From positions 1 through 64,000 of the forward strand of contig CALSFV010000124.1 of the NCBI GenBank assembly GCA_943737045.1: a stretch of DNA of 64,000 bases, given 5' to 3'. A program made the position numbers and the translations under genes. Under the pieces are notes generated by a model. The model did no database searches. It saw only the letters and a list, made by a program, of their open reading frames with translations, and was not told the DNA's origin. Positions within the stretch are counted from its first letter, which is position 1, and the number at the start of each line of letters is the position of its first letter. Shown piece by piece: positions 1 to 12,427 of the stretch. Source of the DNA: Parapristionchus giblindavisi. Lineage: Eukaryota > Nematoda > Chromadorea > Rhabditida > Diplogasteridae.

Positions 1-996
1 GAACAAGTATAAATCTCAACTTATTTATGCAGCTCACAGCGTAACTATGCGAATGAAAATACTCTGTGTCTATCACTTAACAATGGGGGATACGGTAGAT
101 TAAGAAGAGAGAGGGGGAGAGGGGTACTGTAGATGATCCTTAGAGAGGGAGGGGATACTGTAGATGATCCTTAGAGGGGGAGCGGTTACCCGCATGGATA
201 TCCTTAGAGAACAAAGAAGGTTTAAAGAGTTAGAGATATTAAAACTTAGTGATTAAGATACTAAAGCTATGCTAAAAGAAGAATGAAGAAGGGGGAGGAT
301 ACGAGCTAAACTGCACTCTTAGTGTAGTGGTATGCTCAACAGAGGAAGAGGGATGATTAAATGTAATTAGAGAGGGAGAGGGAGGGATATGAGGGAGAGG
401 GAGAGGGAGAGACATGTAAAAAGAGAGCATAGATGGGTATGGATCGAATCCACTTTTAGTACTATGAATGAAAGAGATGATACAATAATGTTAGCATATA
501 CTGAAAAGAGTCAAAGGGGAAGCTCGTATTTTGTTTACGTAGAATATGGAATAGAACAGATTGAGAACTAACTAATCAATCAATAATTGAATGAATGGTT
601 ATGAAGAGGTATGAATAGAAACTATTCTAGAGGATATATGTTATGGAACTAATTGATGAGCACAACTGATTGGAGTGGCAATGAATCAATAAAAGAGAGG
701 GATCTCACAACGATTACCGTATACCTCAACATACTGTAATTGAATGGGAACTAATGAATGAATGCATCGGAGAGAACATATCAACGGAATTAAACAATAT
801 TCGTATTAATGATAATAATAATCGGTACACGGGATGAACAATCAATCAATTCACTGGAACAACGAGATGATAAAGAGAAAAAGGAATAAAACGAAACAAT
901 CAATCGATAATGAACCTAAACTACCGTAATCACATGCTCATCATTCGTGATGAGAGCCGTGTACAATCTATGAAGACAACTACCGTAATCATTCAT
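1..996. other. Intergenic, downstream of prdh-1
   Basis: No gene is supported here. A short imperfect tandem repeat at about 100-185 contains units reading GATACTGTAGATGATCCTTA next to GA-rich stretches. Another purine-rich run lies near 370-415. Short scattered copies of the CTACCGTAATC motif are also present. The only open frame, 389-571, begins in the GA repeat and resembles nothing. Confidence 0.6.
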
Positions 997-3900
997 CTAT
1001 GGCTTGTAACTGAATTGGCCAGAACTGAATCGTCGACGGAGTTCTGATGAGAGCATGTCACGCTCAATCTGAATTCAATATTCAATCAATAATCATAAAG
1101 ATAATCAATAATTAAGATAAGTAGTCTACCGTACCTTAGCCTTCTCGAGTACACTACCATTCTCTAGTGCACGACGAGATAGATACGGTAGTACTTCATC
1201 AACAGGTCCATAGGGAAGATACTTGTAGACTGAGTAACCAGCTTGACCCAAGGAGAATGAAACCTGCAATACCGTACTCATGAAACAATCGATTATCATG
1301 TTTCTAGCGAAATTGAAACAAAACATAAGTGTAATAATATAAATACATGTACGGTACCTAATAACAGTTCATTTATGAATCAATAAAAAAACTATATAGT
1401 AACTATACAATATATTGTAATCATGGATCAATATTCGAGATATAGGATGATGGAAACAACAAACACATGTGTATTTTTCAAATGGATTGACATATTCATA
1501 AATCGATTTTGTCGTCAGGCAGAAAAAAATGCAGAAAAAAGTATGCCGAATATTAGTTGACCCCCATCCAACAGCAACATTATAATGAATAAGTAATCAT
1601 ACCTGATCACACATTCCATATAATTGAGCAAAACACATTATTCTCTCTGATGGTGCTATTCCTCTTTCCTTCATTAGATTAATCGCAAATCGTACTGTAT
1701 CCTCATTATGAGATGCAATCATCACTGACACGTTACCACGACCTCTGAAGAGTTCAAAGATCAAAGATCGACGATCAAATATAGTAATACCTTCTGGCCA
1801 ATTCATCAGCGATTCTCGTGAGACATCGTTCATATTGACGACCAGTCTCCTATAAATCGATAATTGACTGAGATACAGTATGACTCTATATACAGTATAC
1901 CTCATAGTTGATATTGATCGGATCTTCATATCCGATAGCTAGAGCTCTAGCTCTCTCTTGATCCATATAAGCTCCACGAACAAGTTTAGCACCGAAATGC
2001 CATCCTTCTCTTAATCAAATATACTGTACACAATATTAAAGAAGTCTATGAGAGATATCACTTCATAGGGTCAATGAGAGATTGTATTAGGGTGTGCCAA
2101 AAGTCTTTGCACTTTTTTCTCGCCCTACTTTCGACCCCTCTTTCTCGGTCGAGAGCAATTGTTATCTCATGAGGCATTTATCCTATATCGGAGACTTATT
2201 GATCAGTAAATGTGATAAATCTGATTTGCCAACTCTCTTTCCTCGACTAGATTTAATTTTTTATTTATGACACCATTACTCAAAGTTCGACATGTCCTTC
2301 TTGACTTGCACCGTACGGAGTGGACTGCAACAGAAACGTATGACCAACTACCACAGTCAATGAAGCCAAGGATGAAGTGTCCCATAACAGTCTTCTCCTG
2401 GTATCGTCATTTCAAGAACAACCATTTTTCTTTGGTTGAAAACCCAAGGTCATGACGTCCTACCAGCTAAAATGAAGGCCTGGTTCTTCGAACTGACAGA
2501 AGTTGGCCGAAGCAAAGTTTGTGATACCTGGAGCAGACAAATGGTACTCCAGGATCCACTATCCATCACATCCTCATTCGGTCTTCCCTTCGTCCCAGGG
2601 CATCTTAATTGGTTCCCAATGTGCTCTCGGTCCTATTCTCAAAACAGCTCAAAAACCGAGTCGACATCTCCACTTCAAATGTCGGCCGTTCTCGATAAAC
2701 TGATTGGGTGATGTATATTGTCTACCAAGTTGATAAGTGGGTCTCGCACGACAACCCTGATATAATGATGGAATGGCTGCCCGCCTGGAAGGATGCTAAA
2801 ACCGCCCCTAAACCCAATCCGAATAGAATGAAAGAGTCGCACTCATTCTTCCTCTGCTCTCTTGGTGTGGTTTACTACCTGATTGGCAGATTGTTAACAC
2901 TAATGCCTTCTGCAAACAAATACAGGAGATGTAGGGCTCAGTCCTTTTCAGCCGCTTTGTGAGAGGAAAACATTGCTTTTAATGAACAGCGCGAGGACAC
3001 ATCACTCTAACAAGACGCAGATCAAACTGAAGAATTTAGATATTGGCTGGCTTCCCCGTCCGCCGTATACCCCCTACCTATTGTGATTGCCACGCTTTCC
3101 GATCTCTCTAGCACTGCTGCAGAGGGAAAACCTTCCATAGTCTGACCGATGAGAAACGGTTGGGTTGCCTCGCTCTCTAATGAGTTTTGCCAGAACGGTG
3201 TCGTGCAGTTCAGTGATGGGTTATCAATATCCCAGACCCTTCAAATGCGTGTGGGTATCTAGATTTTGGGTCAAGAACGCGTGTGGGTAACCCGATTTTG
3301 AGATAAAAACGCATGTGGGTACCCCAAAATCGTGAAAATTTCAAGAAAATCGTCAATTTATGGTCCAATTTTGCGGGTGGGTACCCATGAAAGGCAAATT
3401 TTTGCGGGTCGGTCTATCCCATGGGATAACCATAGACCATGTCTGGTGCAGTTGCATACTAGATGGAGGACAGTTGTTCATAAACGTGGACAGTATGTCA
3501 GCATTTGAATGTAGTTGCTTCGTTTGTTATTCAAAAAAATATGAAGTATGAAAAAAATGCAAAGACTTTTGGCACACCCTAATATAATGATTAGAACACT
3601 GATACCTTCTAGCCTTTTGCATATCACATTCCATATCATTGAGAGCACTCTTTAGATATGCTTGATAGGTATTGAAGATATTTCCACGATCCTTATTGTA
3701 TCTAAATAGAAACAGTTACTATGATAGATCGAATCTAGTAATGGAAAATAAAATTATCAATACGAAAAGATAAGTTTAGAGAGATAAAGTGATGTTGCAT
3801 TTGTTCAAATAATTAACAAGTAAATGTAAATGAGTAAAGATAATAAGATATTAATATAATAAGAAAAAATAATATGATATACTTCTTCATCATAGCTACA

Positions 3901-6900
3901 GCCATTCTTGATATAGCAGGTTGGAAGTATGTCTGTTCAGCATCAACCATAATACGAATACCACGAGCAATACCATACTCTACTACTTCGATTGTACGTT
4001 GAATCATATTACGGAACTGCAATCATAATATTTATTATAAATTAAGATCAATCGTTTTAACGAAAATTATCACATTTCAAAGACTTTGATAAAATAGTGA
4101 AACTTGAAAACAAGTGGTAAATGAGAAATGTCAAAAGTGAATCAAAAGTATTATAATTATCGATAGTGTTACCTCTTGTTCTTCTTGTGGAGTAAGATTC
4201 TGAATGAGAGACTCGAGTTTGCCCGTCCTGATATTGAGAACCTGAATAATCAATAATTTAATAAATCCAGAGATAAGAAGTATTATAGAATTACAAAAGT
4301 TTTGCACATACCGCGCCAAATGCCGAATATAGTAACTTCTCCACCGTTGAGAAAAACGCACTCCAAATTTTCGGAAGGTTTTTTCGAACGTTTTTTCAAT
4401 GCATATAATTTTATTTTTATTGAAAGTCTTGTGAAATGATGAGGAAACGCCATAAAATTCGATAAAACTAGAGAAAATGGAATGTCGCGCGAAGAAGTGG
4501 GCGGAGTCTGAATATTGTGCGGCAAACAGCGGAATTTGTATTGTTCGGACAGTTTTAATTCTATAATATACCAATGATATGATATATGTGATATATTTAC
4601 AAGATATATTTACAAGCTGGCAAGAACTAGCCATTTTTAGTATTAATCAATCAATCAATAAATTAATCAATAAATCATACCTTGAACATACTTCCCAATC
4701 TCTTATTATCTTCAAGTAATTGATCCCAACCATGAAAATCAACCAGACCTACAATGAAGAATACTCAAATTACCACTTGTACTATTGAATTATTGACGAC
4801 AGGATGAGAAACAGCAATTACTTTTAGTAATCACATCTAATTCAAGCAGTTCATATATATTATTAGGTTGATTCATAAGTCTTGTCGCATTTTGCCCCTT
4901 TAAACAAATTAAAATAACTTTACCTCGGTTAAAGCAAATCAATCAAAGTAAGCGCCGTCTGCGTTGACACACTTCCTCCAAAGTTCGGGTAGCTTGTGGA
5001 TGCAGTGCTACCAGAAGGACGGCTGCTAGGAGGCAAAGAAGTTGGTCAGCCAGATTTCGACCTCCCGCTGATTGTTGAAGTGTTCTCCTCCGAGAGTACG
5101 CCGCACATCGGAAAACAAACAGTAATCGCTAGGAGACAAGTCGGGCAGGTGGGGGTCGATGTTCCAGTCAAAGTCTAACAGGGTCTTTTTGGTTGTCCTT
5201 GCCACGTGGTGTCGGGCGCTGTCGTGTTGGAAGTGAATTTGATCGCGCAACCAGGGAACGGAGGGGACCTGGGACTTCAGGGTCCGTAGTTGACGAGAGT
5301 ATACCGCGGCCGTAAGAGTCGACGCCTGTGGTAGCAACTCCCAATGCACCACACCGCCTCTGCCCCACCACACAGACAACATGATCGTTTTCTGGTGAAG
5401 TTCAGGTTTGGCGATGGAATTGGACTGCTCATCTCGACCGACCCACTGAGCCCGTAGGATTACGTTGTCGTAAAGTATCCACTTTTCATCTCCAGTGATG
5501 ATCCCGTCCATCCAAGCCGTTGTGCGAGCGTACGAAATTAGATTCAGACACTGGTCCGCACGGTTGTTCTTCTGCTTGACCGACAGTAGGTGGGGTAACC
5601 ATCAACCCAAATTCTGGGCCTTGCCGAGATCTTGTAGGCAACCAACGATGGTGGGTTGGCTTACCCCAAGACTCGTCGCCATATGACGTGTGGTAGCATA
5701 GGGGTCAGCGTGGACGTGCTGCTACTGCACGTCCAAGTCCAGCTCGGGGTGCCGTCCGGATTTGGACGTCGTACTCCCTTTTTCGAAACGTTTGAACAAA
5801 CGTTGCACCGTGCATTTACTAGTGGCCTTAGTGTTTTATACTACCGCCATACGGGTGTGGACATCGGGTGGTTTGAGCTCGGATAGAAAGAAAAACAACA
5901 TGAAGTGTCGTTTGTGCACAAAACTGGGAACGAAAGGTGGAGGCATTTCAGCTACTAGACTCGATCTAGGCACAATTCACTACCACGCTCAAAGAGTAGC
6001 AGTAGTGACTTATTTATTACTAGAACGGACGGGGTAATTGATAACGTACGACTGAGCAGTGATAGCACAAACATACTCCTCCAAAATGCGACAAGACTTT
6101 TCTTTAGTTTATAGCTTAAAATTAAGGTTACTAAATCTTTATTTGCAAATGTATCTTTAATATAGAATAGATCTGACCATCTTTATCAAAGTCAACAGTC
6201 TCGAACCATTGTTCAGTCATTTCCTTATCGATCTTCACTCCAAAATTCTACAATTAAATATATATTAATTTTTTTAAGTCATGAAAGAAAAGAAATATTG
6301 GAGATAGTGTGTAAAACGACGAGTCTTTTCTCTTTTCGCAAGTTTTGAACAAGACAATAGATGATCATACAGTACCGTGCAAAAGTATGGACGCAAAATT
6401 CGAATCTTTATAACCTCGGTTTAATTTTATTATATAGTATGAACATTGGAGAAAATTATGAGGGTATCGATTATTACCTACGGTGACGAAATGATTTCAT
6501 CATTCTTGAAATGCCAAGGTGCGATCGTAAAAATAGGTTTATTCTCAGGTAGATTTTTTCTGTGAGTCTAATTTTTTTGTGAAGAACGAACAACTATCAG
6601 TGAACAATTTAAGCCATTAACCTCGTTGGTTGCATACCGCTCCGAGGAATTAGTTAATTTCGCCTGACCCATTAAAATTTCATAAAAATGCCATAACTCA
6701 GTCCGTAATTGAGCTACAGCTCTCCGATTTAACAAGTATTATCGCATAATCATGGGGCAGCACCACGCCAATTTCGGAAGGTTTCCGGCCCTTGAAGAGA
6801 AAATTCGAAAAAAAATCCAAACCATTTTTTGGACTTACGGTATTTTCTGGCCGGTTTTTCTAAAAATCTAAAAAGTTGTCATGATGTGCCTAAACATCTA

Positions 6901-9900
6901 CCTAACACATCTACAAAGTGACGAGATTACATCACTTCAATTACGACTTTGCCAATAAAAATACCATTGGAATTCAAAGTGCACGGAGCCTAACTTCTTT
7001 CGCTATGGAGAATTATTACGGGTCAACAACACAGTATTTCATTTCAATTTTGATCGGATTTTGAACCAAACGTTTAATAAGCACATTTCCTACAAGTATC
7101 CTGAATTTAGTTCCACTATTGGACATTCCTCCTTTTTTATCTGCCTCTTTTCTCGCAAAATTCCACTTTGACTTTCAATGGTATTTTTATTGGCAAAGTC
7201 GTAATTGAAGTGCTGTAATCTCGCCACTTTGTAGATGTGTTAGGTAGATGTTTAGGCACGTCATGGCAACTTGTAAGATTTTTAGAAAAACCGGCTGGGA
7301 AATACCGTAAGTCCAAAAAATGGTTTGGAATTTTTTTCGAATTTTCTCTTCAAGAGCCGGAAACCTTCCGAAATTGGCATGGTGCTGCCCCATGACTATG
7401 CGATAATACTTGTTAAATCGGAGAGCTGTAGCTCAACTACGGACTGAGTTATGGCATTTTTACGAAATTTTAATGGGTCAGGCGAAATTAGCTAATTCCT
7501 CGGAGCGGTATGCAACCAACGTGGTTAATGGTTTAAAATGTTCACTGATAGTTGTTTGTTCCTCACAAAAAAATTGGACTCACAGGAAAAATCTACCTGA
7601 GAATAAACCTATTTTTACGATCGCACCTCGGCATTTCAAGAATGATGAAATCATTTCATCACCGTAGGTAATAATCGATACCTTCATAATTTTCTCCAAT
7701 GTTCATACTTTATAATAAAATTAAACCGAGGCCGATCGGCCAAGTACGTAAAAAGTTATAAAGATTCGAATTTTGCGTCCATACTTTTGCACGGTACTGT
7801 AGGTCGAAGAGTATGTCACAAAGTACCAAGCCTGACCGCATTTTGAGCCAAGTTTGCCAAATACCTGACCGCATTTTGATAACCGATAACCTAGCTATTC
7901 GACCTATGTAGATGATGTCAATAATGATAACCAACCTTCAGTTTCTGGATAAAATCATTCTTATCGATTCTCTTCATTTGAAGATTGCCAAGTGTATCTC
8001 CAGTCAAAGCCTACAAGAACGAACGAAATATTGATCAGATCGTAGATCATAGTGATAGGATGAATACTATGATACTGACCTTGAAGAAGTTATGAGTCTG
8101 AGCAATTGATTCTGATAGACGAAGGAGAAGGGCGGGACGACCTATAAAGATTAAAGATCAACTCTATATCAATAACAGTCTATTCCAAGCAAAGATCAAG
8201 AATCTGTTGCATCCAAGGATCAAGCATGGATCAAGATTGTTCCAATCAAAGAAGACGTCTATATGAACTCGAGAAGATGAAGATAAGATAAATGAGAATA
8301 CCAAGAGCAGTAATCTTAATGGCAGCGAATCCTTCTCCATGAGATGCTTTAGCTACAGCATCGATTGATTCACAGAAGACATCACGATTAACATCACAAT
8401 GACGTTCACTCTCATATAGATATGTTCTGTAATCAGATCATGAGACAAAGATCAAAGATCAACTATGATATAGTATATCAGTTGACATTAATTCACACTA
8501 AATTAGATAATTTAATATGAATATACAGTATAATTTGTGATGATTATTTACTAATCTCCTAGAGTATTTTCTATTGAATATAAGAAACATAAAAACGTAG
8601 TTAACATTGACAATGATTAGACGTGTTACATCACATGAATTACTAAATTCTTCTAGTGTAGTCTGAATAAAATAAAGATGAAACTTGAAATTGCCAGGAA
8701 TAAGTGAATTCTGAATACGATTCGCTGTATTGAACAGAATAATAGTCATATTTTATGATCATGAGGGTACACTAGTATAACAGAGGAAGAAAACCCGAAT
8801 GAGATCATGTTTATATCATTATTAGTCAAATATATCCTTTCCATTCATTTATCTCTAAGATAAATTTAAAAGAGTAAAATGATATAAACCTGGCAGAATA
8901 CAATCCAACTCTTCTATCAGCAAATTCTTTATGAACTGAATATCTCTCATGAGTCTTATCCAATGTTTCTCCATCAACAACTCCCGTTTGAAGAATTGCC
9001 TGTTCATTCAATGTTTCATTATCATTTAGTAAGACTTTCTTCAATGTCTATGACCAATCCTTCCCATATTCTTTCTCCTATAAAAACAACTCACAGGTGC
9101 AGACACTTCTCCTTCAGTCGTTGATGTTGCCACTACTTTCTTCTCTGCCTGAATATTGATTGACACTGCTCATAACTACCGTAATCAGCATATACCGTAC
9201 CTCATCGTTACTCAGATCAGACTCGACAGAGTAATCAAGGATGGACTTCACACCAAATTTCTTCAATCGTTCAATCGTGTGACCAACCTGGAATGATTAT
9301 TGATTTATTGCTCTCATGTACTTTCATCTGGTAGAAAGAAGTAACTAAGTAAGTAATGGATGAAAGATAATAATCTCGTTAACATTCTATTTCTACTTTC
9401 CCTTGTTTCTTACAAAAGGTCAATGGTTCATCCATTCAATGTGTTCTCACTCATCGAAACATCTTTCCCTTCCCCCCTCTCCCCCTGTCTATGCCATTTC
9501 ATGTCCTTCCCCTCTTCTTCTTCTTCCTTCTCTATCGTTCTTTCTCTTCGAGTCAAACGACCACAAGGCACAATACCAATCTATTCAACACCTTCCCTCC
9601 TCTCATTCATTCATTCACTTACTTCTTCTGTTGTTTCTCCTGCCACGAAATGACCGTAGAAACTGTTCTTCAATACCTACAATCATAGATAAATAAGAAC
9701 TTATTAACAATGAATACAATAATATGTTTACGTTCAACGACATCTTAGTCATATGCCCTGAGGTTACGTGCAACTAAGAGATAGAGATAGAGAATGAACA
9801 TACTTTCTTGAAGAGATTCTTTCCCATTATCCTTTTCATTGATGCGAGGATGATCTGCAAATTGGAGATTGATCAAAAGATCAAAGTTCAAAGATCAAAC

Positions 9901-11130
9901 CTGATTATTCTGTACGAGTGGTTTGACTGCACACAGCCGGAGGACAACTAGAGCACGCATCAAATCCATATTTGATTTACTCTGTAACCAATTATATTAT
10001 GAACAATAACTAATCGATAAATGAGTATGAATGAATTACTACAATATTACCTTGAATGCCTCCTTCGTATTTCTAAAAGTGGGATCCAATTTGGCAAACT
10101 TAGTCTCAATCTCTTTTGCGAGTTCATCATTAAGAGGAGCGAATGATTGAGTGGTTGATTGTGATGGTTGACCAGATGGTTGAGTCGCCTTCAATCATAT
10201 CGAGAATTAGTCATTAATAACTCATTTTTAGATCAGTTAATAGATGAAAAATGTTCAAACAGTTGATCTATTATGATTTTATACTAACTTATATTGCTCT
10301 GTTCAAAAGGGTTTATACTAATGAAGACGAAAGGCATAGAATACTACTTGGTTCATCCGTGTAGACCACTCACAGTAGGGAGATCTTGTCGGAATGATCT
10401 CACCTTATTCCATTTGCATTCCTCATAACCCATTCCCCTATATAAACCCTCTCCCAAGTTAGTCTCGAGAGAGTCGTCTAGACTTCCTTGTTACACTTCA
10501 ACTATACTCTATTGTTTTACACACTCTAGCTCTCATTCTTCATTTCGTTTCTTTTATTTTTGTCATTTGAACACATAACTTAATAATTATGTAACTACTA
10601 AAAAAGAGATAAGTACCTGAGATCAGAGATGTTCGTTAATGAAAATTTTCGTTAATTCGTTAAGTCGTTAAATTAACGAAAAATAAGTAGTTAATTTTCG
10701 TTAATTTCGTTAACTTTCGTTAATGCTCAAAGTATGAAATTTTTCTCCAAACACGTTTATTTATTAGAACAACATGAACAGTGATGTTTCATAAATCGAT
10801 ATATCAATTGTTTTTATACGAATACAGCCTTAAAAACTGGAAAAAAAGAATTTGGACAAAAAAAAGATTTTGCCTAAAAGTGAGGTGCTAATGTGTAAGA
10901 AAAATACGCCTCTCCAGCATCCAACCGCTCATTTTCATTAACGAAAAAATTAACGAAAATTAACTTATTTTCGTTAATTCGTTAATCGTTAAAAATTAAC
11001 GAAAAATATCGTTAAAATTAACGATTTTCGTTAATTCGTTAATCGTTAATACCTTCTCTGCCTGAGATGCGAGAAGTCTCACAATGGGAGATCTCCCCGT
11101 GAAATGACGACCGGCCACTAGAAGTCTCAT
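997..11130 (-). CDS. prdh-1: Proline dehydrogenase, mitochondrial (21 exons)
   Basis: FAD enzyme that oxidises proline to pyrroline-5-carboxylate in mitochondria. Exons in order of transcription: 11130-11062 (or to 11053), 10188-10051, 9981-9901, 9854-9804, 9676-9623, 9287-9201, 9148-9095, 9047-8890, 8426-8302, 8141-8080, 8010-7936, 6247-6178, 4748-4681, 4241-4173, 4016-3883, 3701-3606, 2009-1901, 1849-1791, 1744-1603, 1263-1135, 1068-997. All phases join without a stop and give about 633 residues, close to other animal PRODHs. The N-terminus ([10 protein letters not shown]...) is arginine-rich like a mitochondrial presequence. Family motifs seen are [39 protein letters not shown] and YLSRRALEN (substrate-binding arginine pair). 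An EF-hand-like segment, [13 protein letters not shown], spans the exon 12/13 junction. The start at 11130 directly follows TTCTTTAGA, a likely leader or splice acceptor. Introns 11, 12 and 16 carry transposon relics. A hAT MITE interrupts the exon 1 donor. The exon 2 acceptor (ATTGAAG) is weak, so that junction is the least certain. Confidence 0.93.
2087..3582 (+). mobile_element. Mariner-type relic 1 in a prdh-1 intron
   Basis: Perfect terminal inverted repeats of about 25 bp, reading TTAGGGTGTGCCAAAAGTCT on the left with its reverse complement on the right, are bordered by TA duplications at 2085-2086 and 3583-3584. Length is about 1.5 kb. The plus-strand interior has a helix-turn-helix-like stretch at about 2267-2452 ([20 protein letters not shown]) that matches the N-terminus of mariner transposases. 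The remainder is broken by stops and frame changes, and no complete catalytic domain can be read. It lies wholly inside the intron between prdh-1 exons 16 and 17. Confidence 0.85.
4863..6100 (-). pseudogene. Mariner relic 2 with decayed transposase (minus strand)
   Basis: The left terminal repeat is TTAGGTTGATTCATAAGTCT. The right one keeps only its inner 18 bases (CAAAATGCGACAAGACTT), so the outer right end is lost or diverged. The minus-strand frame 5511-5026 reads [16 protein letters not shown] and LSPSDYCLF, the three catalytic blocks of a mariner DD34D transposase. The gap between the second and third aspartates is about 31 residues, suggesting a small deletion. The N-terminal half (5512-6000) is out of frame. 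The element is inside the intron between prdh-1 exons 12 and 13, which split the EF-hand-like codons. Confidence 0.88.
6370..7799. mobile_element. Palindromic Tc1-like element, no transposase
   Basis: Ends are CAGTACCGTGCAAAAGTATG and its reverse complement, flanked by TA at 6368-6369 and 7800-7801, which is the Tc1/mariner target. The two arms, about 600 bp each (about 6370-6980 and 7170-7799), are inverted copies around a loop of about 190 bp. The right arm has an extra ~23 bp near 7735-7757 containing GGCCGATCGGCC. No transposase frame is present; the open frames at 7187-7393 and 7410-7667 mirror each other and are not genes. It sits in the prdh-1 intron between exons 11 and 12. Confidence 0.85.
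7800..7906. mobile_element. Short TAGGTCGAA MITE, copy 1
   Basis: A 107 bp element starts with TAGGTCGAAG and ends with TTCGACCTA. It directly abuts the Tc1-like palindrome and shares its TA. Inside are two copies of a unit reading CCTGACCGCATTTTGA. A longer relative with four units lies at 29862-30066. Confidence 0.75.
10624..11060. mobile_element. hAT-type MITE inserted at the prdh-1 exon 1 donor
   Basis: This 437 bp AT-rich element starts with CAGAGATG and ends with CTTCTCTG, which are imperfect inverted termini. It is flanked by a perfect 8 bp direct repeat, CCTGAGAT, at 10616-10623 and 11061-11068. The 8 bp duplication and CAGAG termini are typical of hAT transposons. The body is packed with short palindromic TTAACGAAAATTAACG variants and holds no coding frame. 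On the minus strand the duplicated bases read ATCTCAGG and contain the prdh-1 exon 1 splice donor (CAG|G), so insertion split the donor. See the findings for the likely rescue. Confidence 0.9.
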
Positions 11131-12427
11131 TCTAAAGAATGAAATGAATTTGTAAATAGAAGGAATTACTCTCAATATAATCTGAATAATCAAGGAATGA
11201 AAAGTTCAAAGAGAGTATAAGAAGATTCGAATGAAAACAATGAGAATTGCGAAATAAACAAGATGTTGTAAGAGATAAATGGTTTAGAAGAATGGGAAAA
11301 AAGAAGAAGAGGTAAACTCTATGTCGCACTAGAGGCAACACATTCACATACACAAGAGAAGAAGAGGGAAGTTAGAGAGAAGAGAGAAAGAAGAAGAGAA
11401 AGAATGATAGAGAATCTCGAGTTCAGACGAATGTTTGACGCAATGAAGAATAAAGAAAAGAACGAAAGCACGTGGAGAAACTAATAGATAAAGAAGAAAA
11501 CGAGGAAGAAGAAGACTGAATGCCTAACTAAAAACGAGAGAGATGGCAAAATGGGGAAAGAGCGCTGAATGGGGATAGATGAGAGAGTGAAGAGAAAGAA
11601 GCAGAAGAGAAGAAGAGGGAACATTCTAGACTCCTGACTGGTATAGACATCATGTAGAAGAGATCAAGTGATGAAGAGATAGGAAGGAGGAGCAATTGAT
11701 ACAGTAAAGAGGTGGGAACTAATTGCTCAATGATAAGACGTGATTGGTTGATTTGTCATTGATATACTGTAATCACGCATGATAGTACCATATAATGAAG
11801 AAGGTTGGACATTTAGGAAAATCTACGACGATCAAGAACAGTCAATGAGACAAAATACACTTGTGCAAGGCATACACATTGAACTTTTCACAGATGAAGC
11901 CCAAACTTTTCTTCAAGGAATAGCCATAGTAATTTTCAGAGCTCATAACGAGTATCTCTGGCACCGTAACTGAATTTTTTCAACAAAAGAAAAGTAATAA
12001 ATCAAATCTCGAAAACAACAAAAAGAATAGAACAATAGTTAGATTTCCATATTAAAATAACACGAACTAAATGTCTCATAAATATAAATAGATAGTCAAA
12101 ATTGCACTAGGGAAAATAAATACTGAAAAATTCGTTAATTATCGATTAATAAATGTTAAAATAATATTTGAATTTTGTGCGGAAATTGCGAACTCCTAAA
12201 ACGAAATGATTGAATTGATGAAGTCTTCTACAGTGGATTTCAGTTTGCGATAGCGAGCTCATTTATTCAGATTTATTTTTATCTTCAATTTTTTCTTTAT
12301 TCTTTGTTTCAATACGTAAATAATTATTTATATGATGTATAATTGAGTTAAAATGAAATTGAAGGCCATAGTTCTCAACGGGATCATCTTCATCGGGTAT
12401 TAATACTAAGTATATGGTAGTGTTCGA
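11131..12427. promoter_or_regulatory. Divergent promoter region, prdh-1 / ankyrin gene
   Basis: The 1.3 kb between two divergent start codons must contain both promoters unless distant leader exons exist. The prdh-1 side (11150-11700) is purine-rich with GAAGAAGA runs. The ankyrin-gene side (12000-12360) is AT-rich. No TATA box or known operator can be named. The frame at 11779-11973 is open but resembles no family. Confidence 0.5.

Noticed and set aside
8498..8749. 83-codon minus-strand frame in prdh-1
   Set aside because: Lies in the intron between exons 8 and 9; the exon at 8426 gives the expected PRODH sequence ([15 protein letters not shown]) in the right phase.
9360..9696. Plus-strand frames of 97 codons
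   Set aside because: They overlap prdh-1 exon 5 on the opposite strand and a pyrimidine-rich intron; no homology.
10624..11060. CRISPR-like array from the repeated TTAACGAAAATTA words
   Set aside because: Nuclear nematode DNA, irregular spacing, inverted rather than direct repeats; termini and 8 bp duplication show a hAT MITE.
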